DNA of 64,000 nucleotides from positions 1-64,000 of the forward strand of contig NZ_LZIS01000123.1 of assembly GCF_001667015.1 (NCBI RefSeq), in the 5' to 3' direction. Made by a program: the position numbers and the translations under genes. Under the pieces are notes generated by a model, which did no database searches, was not told where the DNA came from, and was given only the letters and a program-made list of their open reading frames with translations. Shown here piece by piece: positions 52,539-61,802 of this stretch. The first letter of the stretch is position 1. Every line of letters starts with the position of its first letter. Origin of the DNA: Mycobacterium sp. E3198. GTDB lineage: Bacteria > Actinomycetota > Actinomycetes > Mycobacteriales > Mycobacteriaceae.

Positions 52539-53141
52539 TCTATGCCACGGTCTGCGTCACAGCGGTACCAGCTCGCCCCCGCCCCCGGCGGCCTCGCCCT
52601 CGTGCAGGACTTCCTCAACACGGCGGGCATCGAGGGATACGGGCCGGACCTGTTGTCCGACGGCGCGCTCGCGGACGGCTGGGTGGCCGGCGCGGTGCGG
52701 GCGTGGTCAGCCGCGCGCGGGCTGGAAGCGCAGCCACCGCCGCTGAATGACGCGGACCTGTCCAAGCTTCGGGCGCTGCGCGAGACGATCGCCCGGCTGG
52801 TCGCCGGGGAACCGCCGACGGGGCGCGGCTCGGTTCCGATCGCGGCGTCCCTACGGCTGTCGGCTACGGGCGAGGTGCGGCTCGAGCCCGCCGGCGCGGG
52901 GTGGCGCTGGCTGGCGTCGGCGCTGTGGGGAGAGGTTTTGCTCAGCCAGCAGGACGGCACCTGGCGGCGGATCAAGCGATGCCACAACCCACACTGCGCG
53001 TCGACGTTCTACGACCGCTCGAAGAACAACAGCGGGGTGTGGCATGACGTGAAGACGTGCGGTAACGCCGCCAACCTGCGGGCTTCCCGGGCCCGGCGGC
53101 GCGAACGCGACGGCACGGCCCGGCGCCCGGCGCGCGGGTAG
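52536..53141 (+). CDS. CGNR zinc-finger regulator (ABATE domain)
   Basis: 201-residue protein of the CGNR/ABATE stress-regulator family. The N-terminal ABATE domain starts L-A-P-A-P-G-G-L-A-L-V-Q-D-F-L-N-T. The C-terminal treble-clef zinc finger reads R-C-H-N-P-H-C-A-S-T-F-Y-D-R-S-K-N-N-S then K-T-C-G-N-A-A-N-L-R-A-S-R-A-R-R-R, with the C-G-N-R motif here as C-G-N-A. ATG at 52536 or 52542. It likely binds the palindrome covering its own start. Effector unknown. Confidence 0.85.
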   Translation: MSMPRSASQRYQLAPAPGGLALVQDFLNTAGIEGYGPDLLSDGALADGWVAGAVRAWSAARGLEAQPPPLNDADLSKLRALRETIARLVAGEPPTGRGSVPIAASLRLSATGEVRLEPAGAGWRWLASALWGEVLLSQQDGTWRRIKRCHNPHCASTFYDRSKNNSGVWHDVKTCGNAANLRASRARRRERDGTARRPARG

Positions 53142-53160
53142 CGTCCGGCCGCGCGGGCCG

Positions 53161-53325
53161 TCAGCAGCGCTCGACGCCCCTGGGCATGATCCGGGGCGCC
53201 GAAGCGCCTTGGCGTCGAGCGCCTTTGAGCACGGCCTGTAGGGCGTCGCACGCACGTGCCGCGATCGGGGCGACCACGTCGCGGTTGGTTGGGCGCGGAC
53301 CGGTTCGGTCCTGCAGTGTTGACAC
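53161..53325 (-). CDS. Small 54-aa protein, possible gene
   Basis: GTG at 53325 with AAGGGA upstream opens a 54-codon frame reading S-T-L-Q-D-R-T-G-P-R-P-T-N-R-D-V-V-A-P-I, then A-R-A-C-D-A-L-Q-A-V-L-K-G. Amphipathic helix in the middle; basic C-terminus with a final Cys. Codon third positions are GC-rich. I recognise no family. It is convergent with the CGNR gene. May be real or a chance frame. Confidence 0.4.
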   Translation of the reverse strand: MSTLQDRTGPRPTNRDVVAPIAARACDALQAVLKGARRQGASAPRIMPRGVERC

Positions 53326-53470
53326 GGTTGAAAATCCCTTGTCCGTTCGGCCAGTTCGCCGACTCATTGAATTGCACCCCGGCCGTTTTACGGGCGCGCC
53401 GCGCCGCGGTAAACGTCACGAAACGGCATCTTGTGGCGTCACCCACATCGGTGCTGCGGTGTCTGGCGCG

Positions 53471-54316
53471 TCACACCTTGCGCTTGAACCGGCGAAGATA
53501 GCCGACCAGCCGGCGCACCGGAACCGGCTTCGGCCAGTCGTCGGCGCGAAAGTATGCGTCGGTCCCGCCATCGACGAATATGACGCTGCCGCAAAGAAAA
53601 TCGGCGGAGTCCGACAGCATGAAGCACATCCAGTCGGCCAGCTGCCGGGCGTCGCCGAAGCCGCCAACCGGGACCGGGAAGGACCTGACGGCCTTGGCCT
53701 GTCTCGGGTCGGCCAGCTGCTCCTCGAGCAACGGGGTCATGATGGCGCCCGGGGCGATGGCGTTGAGCCGCACCCCGCAACCGGCCCACTCGGGCAGCAC
53801 CGCGCGCCGCCGCACCCAGCGGGCGACGGCGATCTTCGAGGCCGCGTACATCATCGTCGGCGCGGCCGGGCCGAAGGGCCGCACGGACCGCAGCGCCTTG
53901 TCGGCGTCGTGCGCCAGCAGCGCTCGCACGGTCCGCCGGGGCACCGCCGGCACCGTCGTCGTGGAATTGCTGGAGACGACGACGACTTTGGCGCCGTCGG
54001 CCGCCGCCAGTGCGGGGCGCAGGGCGGTCAGCAGTTCGACCACGCCGAAATAGTTGACCTGAGCGATCAGGCGGGGGCGATCCCGCCCTGGGCTCGGGCC
54101 CAGCCCGGCGGCCAGCACGGCGCCGTCGATGCTGCCACCGCAGGCCGCCAGCACGCCGTCGGCGGCCGCGGTGCGGCCCTGCGGCGTCGACAGGTCGGCG
54201 ACGACGTCGGCGTCTTTGACGTCGACGCCGATCACGGTGTGTCCCTCGGACCGCAGCCGCTGCGCGGTTTCGCGGCCCATCCCTGACGCGGATCCGCTGA
54301 TCGCGTACGTACCCAT
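53471..54316 (-). CDS. Short-chain dehydrogenase, 3-alpha-HSD/carveol-type
   Basis: 281-residue SDR. It starts M-G-T-Y-A-I-S-G-S-A-S-G-M-G, then V-D-V-K-D-A-D-V-V-A-D-L-S-T, the 3-alpha-hydroxysteroid-dehydrogenase/CR-like pattern with short cofactor loop and NAD preference by the acidic D after strand 2; V-S-S-N-S-T and Y-A-A-S-K are active-site elements. It has an insertion (L-L-A-H-D-A-D-K-A-L-R) before the Tyr. ATG 54316 follows ACGGAGAG. Substrate unknown; steroid or terpenoid alcohols are plausible. Confidence 0.85.
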   Translation of the reverse strand: MGTYAISGSASGMGRETAQRLRSEGHTVIGVDVKDADVVADLSTPQGRTAAADGVLAACGGSIDGAVLAAGLGPSPGRDRPRLIAQVNYFGVVELLTALRPALAAADGAKVVVVSSNSTTTVPAVPRRTVRALLAHDADKALRSVRPFGPAAPTMMYAASKIAVARWVRRRAVLPEWAGCGVRLNAIAPGAIMTPLLEEQLADPRQAKAVRSFPVPVGGFGDARQLADWMCFMLSDSADFLCGSVIFVDGGTDAYFRADDWPKPVPVRRLVGYLRRFKRKV

Positions 54317-54329
54317 CCGGCTCTCCGTT

Positions 54330-55094
54330 CTACGTAGCGGCCGCGGCGCGCTCGACGTCGAGGAGCTGCTCGCCGTGGCGCTCCTCGTCGTAGGCCTTGC
54401 GGCCACCCCGCAGGCCGAACAGCCGTTTGGATACCAGCAGGTAGATCACGGCGGCCACGTTGATGGTGAGGGTGACCACACGAGTCATCGTGATGCCCTT
54501 GGCCAGGTCGTGGATTTCCAATGGCAAAAAGACCGAGGTCGCGATCACCGCAAAGTACTCACCCCAGCGCTTCAGCAACCAGAGGCCGACGCCCTCGATG
54601 ACCTCGATCAGCGCGTAGACGACCAGCATCGCGGTCAGCAGGGCCAGCGTGGACGGCTTGGCGGCGAGCGCCTTCTCCAGCTCGTGCACGATCGTCATCT
54701 GATCGACCTTGAAGCCCGCCGCGCGAAAGATCGGCAGGTCGCGGTCCAGGGTGGCCTGGATGGCTCCGCGCGCGCCGCGGAATTTCCACACGGCGTACGC
54801 CGCCAGCGCGATCACCACCGCGCGAAACAGCCGTTCCACCGCGAGCGCGCGGATGATGATGGCCTGGCGTAAGGCCTTGCCCCGCATGATCATCGGCGCG
54901 TCCTCGGCGCGACCCCGCCCGTGTGGTTCACCGACGGTGAATTCGGCGCACCGCAGGCAGCGCCAGACCTCGCCCAGCCCGGTGGTGCCGCTGAGCCGGT
55001 CGGCGAGCGCTTCCTCGTCCGGCGCGTAGGTCACGTGGCCCGCCACGGCGCAGGTGACCAGTTCCCATCGGTTCTTGTCGCGATCTTTGGCCAT
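54330..55094 (-). CDS. DUF2127 membrane protein
   Basis: 254-residue protein. An N-terminal cytoplasmic part has a C-A-V-A-G-H and C-L-R-C-A-E-F segment that could bind zinc; four TM helices follow, with R-A-L-A-V-E-R-L-F-R-A-V-V-I-A-L-A-A-Y and A-L-I-E-V-I-E-G-V-G-L-W-L-L-K-R-W-G-E-Y, the DUF2127 hallmark. Ends in a charged tail. Function unknown. ATG 55094. Gene lies 13 bp upstream of the SDR in the same direction. Confidence 0.82.
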   Translation of the reverse strand: MAKDRDKNRWELVTCAVAGHVTYAPDEEALADRLSGTTGLGEVWRCLRCAEFTVGEPHGRGRAEDAPMIMRGKALRQAIIIRALAVERLFRAVVIALAAYAVWKFRGARGAIQATLDRDLPIFRAAGFKVDQMTIVHELEKALAAKPSTLALLTAMLVVYALIEVIEGVGLWLLKRWGEYFAVIATSVFLPLEIHDLAKGITMTRVVTLTINVAAVIYLLVSKRLFGLRGGRKAYDEERHGEQLLDVERAAAAT

Positions 55095-55150
55095 GGCAGA
55101 TCATTGAATGCCGATAGCGACCGATGCAAGGGGGCGCGCGAAGCGGGCCG

Positions 55151-56557
55151 TCAAAAGCGCGGCGTGCGGCGCGGCCGCCGGGCGGTGGGGCTGACCGCGC
55201 CGAGCAGGGCGGCCAACTCGGCGGCGGGTATCTCGTCCAGGTGGTCGATCGCGGCGACGATGTCGTCGCACAGCGCTTCTGTGCAGAAGGGTTCGGCCAG
55301 CCATCGGAACTTGTCGACGACGCGCTCCCAGGACATGGGCCGGGTGGGCGATCCCTCGTAATCGCTCTGCTCGCGGCTGAATTCCCGCCCATCGCGCGTG
55401 AGCACGTGCACGCGGGCCGCGGTGCGTTGGGGGTAGGCCGCGGTCAGGTCGGGCGCGGCCTTGACGTCGACCCGGGCCAGCAGGTCCTGAACGTCGCCGC
55501 GCAACAGGCGTTCCGACTCGATCTGTCCGGGACCGACGCCCCCGTCGAGCAGCGCCACCGCGCTCAGGTATTTCAGGTTGTAGTCGGCCTGCTCCTTGGT
55601 CAGCGGGTGGTCCTTCCCGCCGTACGCTCCCCCGCCGGCGAAGTCATAGGCGCCCTGGAACACCTCGAGCCTCACCCGCTCGACGTCTTCGCCGCGCAGC
55701 CCGTTGTCGCCGCGGATCGCCAAGACCGCGTCAATGATGGCCTGCCCGTGGATAAGTGAGCAATACTGCTTGAGGTAGGTCTGCTCGACGCAGGCGAGCG
55801 TCCGGTCTGCGGTGTGGAAGTCAATCGGCTGATCGAAGAGTTGCACCAGGCCGTGCGGGCCTTCGAACAGCGCCCTGGGCCCGGTGACACCCCGGCCGGC
55901 CAACATCGTCGTGTACACCGCTCGCATGCCGGTGATCGCCGGCGAGATGCCCTTCCAGTTCGAGACCGGTTCGGCATGCACGGCCGCGAGTGACACGTTG
56001 TCAGCGGTGGCAGCGGCAATCGCGTTGGCGGTTTGCTCGGCGTCGAGCCCCAACAGTCTGGCCGATCCCGCCGCGACCGACATCGACAGTTGCAGTGCGT
56101 GATTGAGCCCGCGCGCCATCACGGGAACCTGGGCGCTGAACCGGCACTGGATCTCGTAGGCGACCGCGAGCGCCAGCAGGAAATCCGCACCGGCGGCGTT
56201 GACGTGCTCGGCCACCGCCAGGATCGCACCGAAGTTGTCGGCGGGATGGCACAGTCCCCCAACCGTCAGATAGGTGTCGAGCAGATCTGGGTAGCGCACC
56301 AGGACCGCGTTGAAGAACGCCGCCTGATCGACTGAGGCCCGGCCACCCCCGACGAGCGTCGCGGTGGGGACGCCGCTGAACTGGTCGGCGTGTTCGCGAA
56401 TCGTGGCGATCAGCTCACCGTCCAGCGAGCCGACGGCGCAGGCGACGCTGTCCAGCACGTTGCGTTTCAGCAAGGCTCGCGGTTGTCCGCTCAGGTCGTC
56501 CTGCCGGGCGCCGACGACGAAGCCGGCAAGCTCGTCGACAACATAGTTATGTGCCAT
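55151..56557 (-). CDS. MmgE/PrpD-family dehydratase or epimerase
   Basis: 468-residue MmgE/PrpD-fold protein. N-terminus L-A-G-F-V-V-G-A-R-Q-D-D-L, then V-L-D-S-V-A-C-A-V-G-S, L-V-G-G-G-R-A-S-V-D-Q-A-A-F-F-N-A-V-L-V-R-Y-P-D-L-L-D-T-Y and H-P-A-D-N-F, which correspond to the conserved Asp/His regions of 2-methylcitrate dehydratase. ATG 56557 follows GGGAG. Members also include iminodisuccinate epimerase and cis-aconitate decarboxylase; no prpB or prpC lies nearby, so PrpD itself is unlikely. The upstream LysR regulator may control it. Confidence 0.82.
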   Translation of the reverse strand: MAHNYVVDELAGFVVGARQDDLSGQPRALLKRNVLDSVACAVGSLDGELIATIREHADQFSGVPTATLVGGGRASVDQAAFFNAVLVRYPDLLDTYLTVGGLCHPADNFGAILAVAEHVNAAGADFLLALAVAYEIQCRFSAQVPVMARGLNHALQLSMSVAAGSARLLGLDAEQTANAIAAATADNVSLAAVHAEPVSNWKGISPAITGMRAVYTTMLAGRGVTGPRALFEGPHGLVQLFDQPIDFHTADRTLACVEQTYLKQYCSLIHGQAIIDAVLAIRGDNGLRGEDVERVRLEVFQGAYDFAGGGAYGGKDHPLTKEQADYNLKYLSAVALLDGGVGPGQIESERLLRGDVQDLLARVDVKAAPDLTAAYPQRTAARVHVLTRDGREFSREQSDYEGSPTRPMSWERVVDKFRWLAEPFCTEALCDDIVAAIDHLDEIPAAELAALLGAVSPTARRPRRTPRF

Positions 56558-56649
56558 GGGGTTTCGTTCTCCCGTCGTTACCTCCACTGAAGCGCCGCAA
56601 CGACATGGAAGTCCAGGATCGATCTCTTACCAGTGCTCGTCCGGAATTC

Positions 56650-57606
56650 CTACCGCAGTTCGGCGCCCGAGGTGAGGGCGTCGCGGTGCGGGTCGTCGGC
56701 TGGAGCCCACCACCGGTCGGTGGGAGGGGCGAGCCATCCGCGGCCGCGCGCTGTCGTCAGCAGCGCGTCCACCAGCCCACGCACACCGGCCCGATCATCG
56801 TCATGGCGGTGCAACAACGACCATGTCCACAGGGGTATCGGGTCGGCGACGGGCCGCTGGCCCAGGCTGGGTGGAATGACTGCGGTATGTCGCTTCGGTG
56901 AAGCCAGCACGGGGGCGCCGATCCTGCGCACGTGGGCGTAGAAGGCGTCACCGGTGACGCCGCCGTCGTCGATCCTGACTATCCGCGCACCCGTGTGGGC
57001 CGCGAACTCCTCAGCGAACCGATTCCACGACGACCATGCCGACTCGTCGGCGTCGACGAGGGCTTTGACCCGTTGCGCGGCAATCGGTTCCGGTGATCCG
57101 ACGCCGGGAAGCACGGCCTGCAGGGGTTCTGCACGCAGCAGGTGCGCCGTCAACCCGCGTTGCTTGACCTGCTCGGCGGTCACCCACGCCAGCGCGATAT
57201 CAAGCGTGCCCTCCGCCACGCGGTCGGCCTGCGCGTGCGACGGCAGCACCCATTCGTCGACTCGCAACGCCACCTCGGGTCCAAGCAAGCTGGTGATGTC
57301 GTCGGGCAGCCAGCTGACATAACCCAGCCGCACCGGTGCGCTCTCGGCCGCCGCCAGCTGCAGTCGACGCTTGGCGTCGTCGGCCAGGGCCAATATTCTC
57401 CGCGCGTCCGGCAGCAGGGTGCGTCCGGCTTCCGTCAGCCGGACGCTGCGCCGGTCGCGCGCGAACAGCTCGGCCCCCAACTCGCGTTCGAGGGCGATGA
57501 TCTGTTGGGAGAGAGCCGGTCCCGAAATATGCTTCCGCTTGGCGGCCCGACCGAAGTGCAACTCCTCGGCAACCGCCACGAAGTAGCCCAGCTGCCGTAG
57601 TTCCAT
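56650..57606 (-). CDS. LysR-family transcriptional regulator
   Basis: 318-residue LTTR. HTH at 1-60: M-E-L-R-Q-L-G-Y-F-V-A-V-A-E-E-L-H-F-G-R-A-A-K. Effector domain from about 90: V-R-L-G-Y-V-S-W-L-P-D-D-I-T. The gene is between the MmgE/PrpD gene (same direction) and a divergent CMD-like gene. The 133-bp divergent region contains the palindrome CTACC-tgc-GGTAG and an outer T-A-A-G-T...A-C-T-T-A pair, consistent with LysR sites. Confidence 0.88.
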   Translation of the reverse strand: MELRQLGYFVAVAEELHFGRAAKRKHISGPALSQQIIALERELGAELFARDRRSVRLTEAGRTLLPDARRILALADDAKRRLQLAAAESAPVRLGYVSWLPDDITSLLGPEVALRVDEWVLPSHAQADRVAEGTLDIALAWVTAEQVKQRGLTAHLLRAEPLQAVLPGVGSPEPIAAQRVKALVDADESAWSSWNRFAEEFAAHTGARIVRIDDGGVTGDAFYAHVRRIGAPVLASPKRHTAVIPPSLGQRPVADPIPLWTWSLLHRHDDDRAGVRGLVDALLTTARGRGWLAPPTDRWWAPADDPHRDALTSGAELR

Positions 57607-57617
57607 GAGATGAGCTT

Positions 57618-57655
57618 AAGTGGCTCTACCTGCGGTAGGAAGCGTGACTTAGCAC
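57618..57655. promoter_or_regulatory. LysR site candidate between lysR and CMD-like gene
   Basis: CTACC (57626-57630) and GGTAG (57634-57638) pair around a 3-nt centre; outer TAAGT/ACTTA pairs flank it. It lies within 30 bp of the LysR start, as expected for an autoregulatory site. Confidence 0.45.
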
Positions 57656-57739
57656 TGGTCGAAAGCCCGTCGTGGACGCGCCGACCTTCGGCGGATTGAC
57701 TGGGCTGAACCACCCCCGATCGCGCGAGGAGGCAGCCCT

Positions 57740-58312
57740 ATGCGACTTCCGCTGTTGCCGCCAACGAGTTTGACCGCCGCACAGCAAGACCTGTACGCCG
57801 ACATGCGTGCCGTAATCGACAGCGGCTTCGGCGAACTCGTGGCATACCGCGCCGACGGCGCGCTGATCGGGCCGTTCAACGGTTGGCTCCATTTCCCCCA
57901 ATTCGGTTCGCCGGCTTGGGCGCTCAACAGATCGCTATGGGAGCACGCCGTGCTGCCCGGCAACGTCCATCAATTGGTCATTCTGGTCACCGCCGCGAAG
58001 TTCGGGGCGCGCTACGAGATCTACGGGCATGAGTACTTCGCCCGCCGCGCGGGGCTGTCCGGCGACAAGATCGCCACCATCGCCGCCGGTGAGCGCCCCG
58101 CCGACCTGACCGACGACGAACGCGTCGCGTTCGACATGGCGGCCGCGCTCAACCGAGGCGGTGTCCTGCCTGAGACCACCTATCAAGGTGCCGTCGCGCG
58201 GTTCGGCGAGCAAGGGGCCGCCGAGATCGTCTTCCTGGTGGGCTGCTTCTCCGTGGTTGCCGTCACGCTCAACGCCTTCGACGCGGGAGTCCCCGGCCGC
58301 CAGGAGACGTAG
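57740..58312 (+). CDS. Carboxymuconolactone decarboxylase-like (AhpD fold) protein without catalytic cysteines
   Basis: 190-residue all-helical protein of the CMD/AhpD-like family. The usual E-x2-C-x2-C-x3-H active motif reads Y-E-I-Y-G-H-E-Y-F, with both cysteines missing but Glu and His kept, as in the gamma-carboxymuconolactone decarboxylase-like branch. F-N-G-W-L-H-F-P is the family's typical N-terminal substrate region. No peroxidase function is expected. Divergent from the LysR gene that probably controls it. May act on a lactone or a carboxylated ring product. Confidence 0.82.
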   Translation: MRLPLLPPTSLTAAQQDLYADMRAVIDSGFGELVAYRADGALIGPFNGWLHFPQFGSPAWALNRSLWEHAVLPGNVHQLVILVTAAKFGARYEIYGHEYFARRAGLSGDKIATIAAGERPADLTDDERVAFDMAAALNRGGVLPETTYQGAVARFGEQGAAEIVFLVGCFSVVAVTLNAFDAGVPGRQET

Positions 58313-58317
58313 CGCCC

Positions 58318-59568
58318 CTACCCGGTCAGGATCCGATACTGCGCGGCCAATTGGTGCTGCGCGTTATCAAGCTGGCGTGCAACAGTTTTGATGGCGTACC
58401 GCCCCGCCCCGGCCAGGCACCAATAGCGGGGCACCAGCCCGCTGGACCCCGCGACACGGGTGCAGCGGCTCTGGGGAAGGCCCGGCACCGGCGAAGCGGC
58501 TTGCGCCGCAGGCGTTTTGGCCGCGATGTCACTGTAGGCGTCGGCGAGCGCCTGCGCGCTGCCGGGATCCTTGGCCTGGTACAGGGTGGCCAGGTTGACG
58601 GACGCGAAGTCCACGCCGGCTGCGGTCAGGGCGGCCCCGACCTGGACGGGGTCGTCCTCCAGGTGCAGCGCGCCGGCCGTCTCGTAGGCGGCCCCGGACA
58701 TCGGCGTGGTTTGGTCCGCCGGCAGCGGAAGCGTACGGGCGACGAGACCGGTGGGATCCAGCGGGAGCGCGGCGAACTGGTTGGCCTCGGTGGGCGCAAA
58801 CGTGTCGATCAGCGGTATCTGGCGGTCTATCGTGCGGGCGGCCAGCCCCGCTTCGCAGTCCGGTCCGGTGGCGCAGCGCGCGACTTGGACGAGCACGTAG
58901 GGCCCATGCGCGGTGAACACCGACAGCTCGCGCGCCGTCTGGGCGCCGTCCTGGAAGGTCAGCAGCGCCGCGGCGGCGTCGGGATGGCCGGGCACGGGGA
59001 TGGCCCGCTCGGGCTCGGTCACGATGGGCGTGGCGCTGGGCAGGCGGGGCATGCTCATCGCTCTGGCCTGCATGCCCTGGGCGGCCGAGGCCGCGCTGGC
59101 GGCGTTGGCGAAGCGCAGGACGGCGTTGCGCAGCGACAGTTGCGGATTCGGCCCGGGCGTTTGCCGCTCGGAGGAGAACCCGACCACGAACGGAAGGTTG
59201 AAGGCGCCACCGACGATCGGCGTCCACACCACCTTGGAGAGCTGCTCGAAGGCGGTGATGATGGTCGCCGAGCCGGTGGAGCCCGGCGAGCTCAGGGCGG
59301 GGTCGGCCTGCCAGGGCCCGACGACGTAGGCGGCCATGCGGCGGCCTTCGACGAGCCGGCCGGCCTGGTCGGACCCGGCGGCACCGAGCGGCGGCAACGG
59401 GGCGGTCGGGTACTTGCCCGGGTCGAGCGAGGAGGGGTTCACCGCGGGGGGCGGGTTCGATCGCGCCGGAGACGCGGAGCCCGCGGTGGTGTGCTGGCAG
59501 GCGACCAGGGCGGCCGCGAGCAGCGCCGCGGCCACGACCCGTTTCGCCTGCGGCACTGGGCCTGTCAC
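58318..59568 (-). CDS. Mycobacterial lipoprotein (DUF7373-like)
   Basis: 416-residue lipoprotein. GTG 59568 overlaps the stop of the previous gene (GTGA). Signal peptide with lipobox A-L-V-A-C at Cys24, then a Pro/Ser linker and a large globular domain with two or three repeats of a substrate-binding-like pattern (V-V-G-F-S-S-E-R, Q-V-A-R-C-A-T-G-P-D-C, P-Q-S-R-C-T-R-V). Four later cysteines may pair. It is the last gene of the kinase operon, so a role in sensing or envelope function with the kinase is inferred. Confidence 0.83.
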   Translation of the reverse strand: MTGPVPQAKRVVAAALLAAALVACQHTTAGSASPARSNPPPAVNPSSLDPGKYPTAPLPPLGAAGSDQAGRLVEGRRMAAYVVGPWQADPALSSPGSTGSATIITAFEQLSKVVWTPIVGGAFNLPFVVGFSSERQTPGPNPQLSLRNAVLRFANAASAASAAQGMQARAMSMPRLPSATPIVTEPERAIPVPGHPDAAAALLTFQDGAQTARELSVFTAHGPYVLVQVARCATGPDCEAGLAARTIDRQIPLIDTFAPTEANQFAALPLDPTGLVARTLPLPADQTTPMSGAAYETAGALHLEDDPVQVGAALTAAGVDFASVNLATLYQAKDPGSAQALADAYSDIAAKTPAAQAASPVPGLPQSRCTRVAGSSGLVPRYWCLAGAGRYAIKTVARQLDNAQHQLAAQYRILTG

Positions 59569-60041
59569 GGTTTGCAGATCTTCCAGCCGTCTTCGAGCTT
59601 CAGCGGCAGGCTGACGGAGCCGGCGCCCAGCGCCTCGTTCTGCGCGTCCATCGCCACGGTGGCGGTATCGCCGCTGATCGCGACCGAGGTGATCTTGATG
59701 GTGGTCAGCCCGTTCTGGGTGCGGCTCTTCTTGAGGTAATCCATGACGGGCCCGGTGAATTCGGCTCGCATCGCCGAGCACATCAGTTCGGTGTAGGCGC
59801 CCCAGTTCTGGGTGTTGTACGCGTCCTGAAACGCCATGACGGTCTGACGGATCTGATCCTCGTCGGACGGGGGCGCCGGCGCCGCGGGCGGGTTGGTCGG
59901 TGCCGCCGCGGTCGCCGACGTCGGGACGGAGGAGTGCGGGAGCGCTGGGGTCCCGCCGGTCACCACGGAGCAGGAGGCGACGATCGCGGCGACGGCCAGC
60001 GCCGCCGCGGCCGTGACGAACCTCGTTGTCGGTGCGCTCAC
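59565..60041 (-). CDS. Small lipoprotein after the receptor kinase
   Basis: Lipoprotein with lipobox V-A-S-C. The GTG at 60041 gives Cys24 and lies behind GGGAGG at 11 nt; an ATG at 60062 overlapping the kinase stop as ATGA is an alternative that adds seven residues. The mature part has an A/P-rich linker, then an NTF2-like domain (D-E-D-Q-I-R-Q-T-V-M-A-F-Q-D-A-Y-N-T-Q-N-W-G-A-Y) ending in W-K-I-C-K-P. Co-transcribed with the kinase; it may be an extracytoplasmic partner of the PknH-type sensor domain. Confidence 0.8.
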   Translation of the reverse strand: MSAPTTRFVTAAAALAVAAIVASCSVVTGGTPALPHSSVPTSATAAAPTNPPAAPAPPSDEDQIRQTVMAFQDAYNTQNWGAYTELMCSAMRAEFTGPVMDYLKKSRTQNGLTTIKITSVAISGDTATVAMDAQNEALGAGSVSLPLKLEDGWKICKP

Positions 60042-60058
60042 TGCACTCACTGCCTCCC

Positions 60059-61762
60059 TCATTGCCGGGGCACTTTGGCGGCCGTCGCGGTGACCAGCCC
60101 CGTGACGTCGGCGCCCCCGCCGGCGTGGCATTGCCGAATGTCGATGACGACGTTGCCACGCACCTGCATCCCATGCTGACAGGAGGCGTCGCCCCCGCGC
60201 AGCGTGGCCGCCAGGACGACGACCCCGGAAGTGATGCCGGGCTGGGCGAACTCCCACACCTGGGCGGGTGCGCCCGGAGGGGTCACCGTGATGGTCTTGC
60301 CGCCGCACAGGGCCCACTGTCCGCGCTGCGTGACGAGCGACGCACCGGCCTTGCCCTCCGGGAACGCGATGACGGCCTGGCTCACGCTGTCCTGCGACTC
60401 CGGTTCGTTCAGCGCCCGAAGGAACTGGGCGGCTACGCCGGTGTAGCCGCTGGCGGCGTACGCCGATTGCTGTGCCGGCGCCCAGGCGCCCACACACTGC
60501 GGGTTGTCCAGGGTCGCGGAATCGTCGGACAACGTTGAGCCGTCACGCTCGAGGACCAGTGGGCCTCCGTTCGTGCCGCTCGGGATCTGGTCGGCAGTCA
60601 GCAGGATCGGACGAAGCTGGGCGGCCGTGATGTTGGTGGCCGGTGGTCCCTGAGCCGATGCCGACGGGGCCGCGCCCGGGTCGGTACCCGGGCCCGCGGG
60701 CCTGCGGTCGGGCCAGGCCAGCACCGTGACGGCTGCGGCGGCGACCAGTACGACCGCGGCCAGAGCGCCGCCGATCAACCCCCGCCGGCGCCGCCGTGGT
60801 GCAGGCCCGGGTCCCGGCGAGAGAGTTCGCTGCCCGCTGTGCTCCCACCAGGGTGGCGTCGGGGACCCGATGGGGTAGGGGCCGACCTGACCGCTCGGTA
60901 TGGGCGGCAGCGGCGCCCGGCGCGAGGGGTCGCGCAGCGCGTCCGCCGCGGCGGCGGCGAGTTGCCCGGCCGAGCCGAACCGGGCGCCCGGGTCCTTGGC
61001 CATCGCGATGGCGATCACCCGGTCCAGCGCCGCGGGCAACGACGGCACGGCGTCGGTCACCCGCGGCGGCGGGCTGAACAGGTGACCCATCATGACCGCG
61101 GCCGCCCCGTTGCTGGCCGGGAAGGGCGTCTGACCGGTCAGCAGCCGAAACAACGCGCAACCCAGCGAGTAGATGTCGACGCGGCCGTCGATCGGCGCGT
61201 CCGACAACACCTCCGGGGCCGCATAGGCGACCGTCGCCATCACCGAGCCGGTCGCCGTCAGCCCGACGTCGTCGAAGGCGCGGGCTATTCCGAAATCGCC
61301 CAACAGGACTCGCTCGTCGGGGCCGATCGGGCCCGACAGCAGAAAATTGCCCGGTTTGATGTCGCGGTGCACCACGTTGTGGGCGTGGGCGAAGTCGAGC
61401 GCCTTGGCGACCTGCCCGATGATGTGCACGGCGCGCTGGGGCGCCATGGTCCCGTCGCGCAGCGCGGCATCGGCGTCGATGCCGTCGACGAATTGCATCG
61501 CGATCCACAGCTGACCGTCCTCGGTCTGCCCGCGGTTGTAGACCGACACGATGTGGGGGTGCTCGAGCGACGCCGCCGTGTCGGCCTCGCGAATGAATCG
61601 GGCCCGGAAATCTGGATCACGCGACAGTTCGGACGAGAGCACTTTCAGTGCGGTCTGGCGCGGCAGGATCGGGTCGGCCGCCAGATACACCGTGCCCATG
61701 CCGCCGGTGCCCAGCACCCGCGCGATGCGGTACCCGCACACCACCGCGCCGCTTGTCAGCAC
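60059..61762 (-). CDS. PknH-like receptor serine/threonine protein kinase
   Basis: 567-residue membrane kinase. Kinase domain 1-270: G-T-G-G-M-G loop, Lys40 in [21 protein letters not shown] and A-P-E. A Pro-rich juxtamembrane region is followed by one TM helix ([12 protein letters not shown]) at about 335-355 and an external domain (about 375-567) with four cysteines (P-Q-C-V-G, A-L-C-G-G, A-S-C-Q-H, R-Q-C-H-A), matching the PknH sensor domain with two disulfides. All catalytic residues intact. Two lipoprotein genes follow in an operon. GTG 61762 start. Ligand unknown. Confidence 0.92.
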   Translation of the reverse strand: MLTSGAVVCGYRIARVLGTGGMGTVYLAADPILPRQTALKVLSSELSRDPDFRARFIREADTAASLEHPHIVSVYNRGQTEDGQLWIAMQFVDGIDADAALRDGTMAPQRAVHIIGQVAKALDFAHAHNVVHRDIKPGNFLLSGPIGPDERVLLGDFGIARAFDDVGLTATGSVMATVAYAAPEVLSDAPIDGRVDIYSLGCALFRLLTGQTPFPASNGAAAVMMGHLFSPPPRVTDAVPSLPAALDRVIAIAMAKDPGARFGSAGQLAAAAADALRDPSRRAPLPPIPSGQVGPYPIGSPTPPWWEHSGQRTLSPGPGPAPRRRRRGLIGGALAAVVLVAAAAVTVLAWPDRRPAGPGTDPGAAPSASAQGPPATNITAAQLRPILLTADQIPSGTNGGPLVLERDGSTLSDDSATLDNPQCVGAWAPAQQSAYAASGYTGVAAQFLRALNEPESQDSVSQAVIAFPEGKAGASLVTQRGQWALCGGKTITVTPPGAPAQVWEFAQPGITSGVVVLAATLRGGDASCQHGMQVRGNVVIDIRQCHAGGGADVTGLVTATAAKVPRQ

Positions 61763-61802
61763 CTCAACACCCTGCGGTCACCCCCGTATCCGTACGGCTA
61801 AC

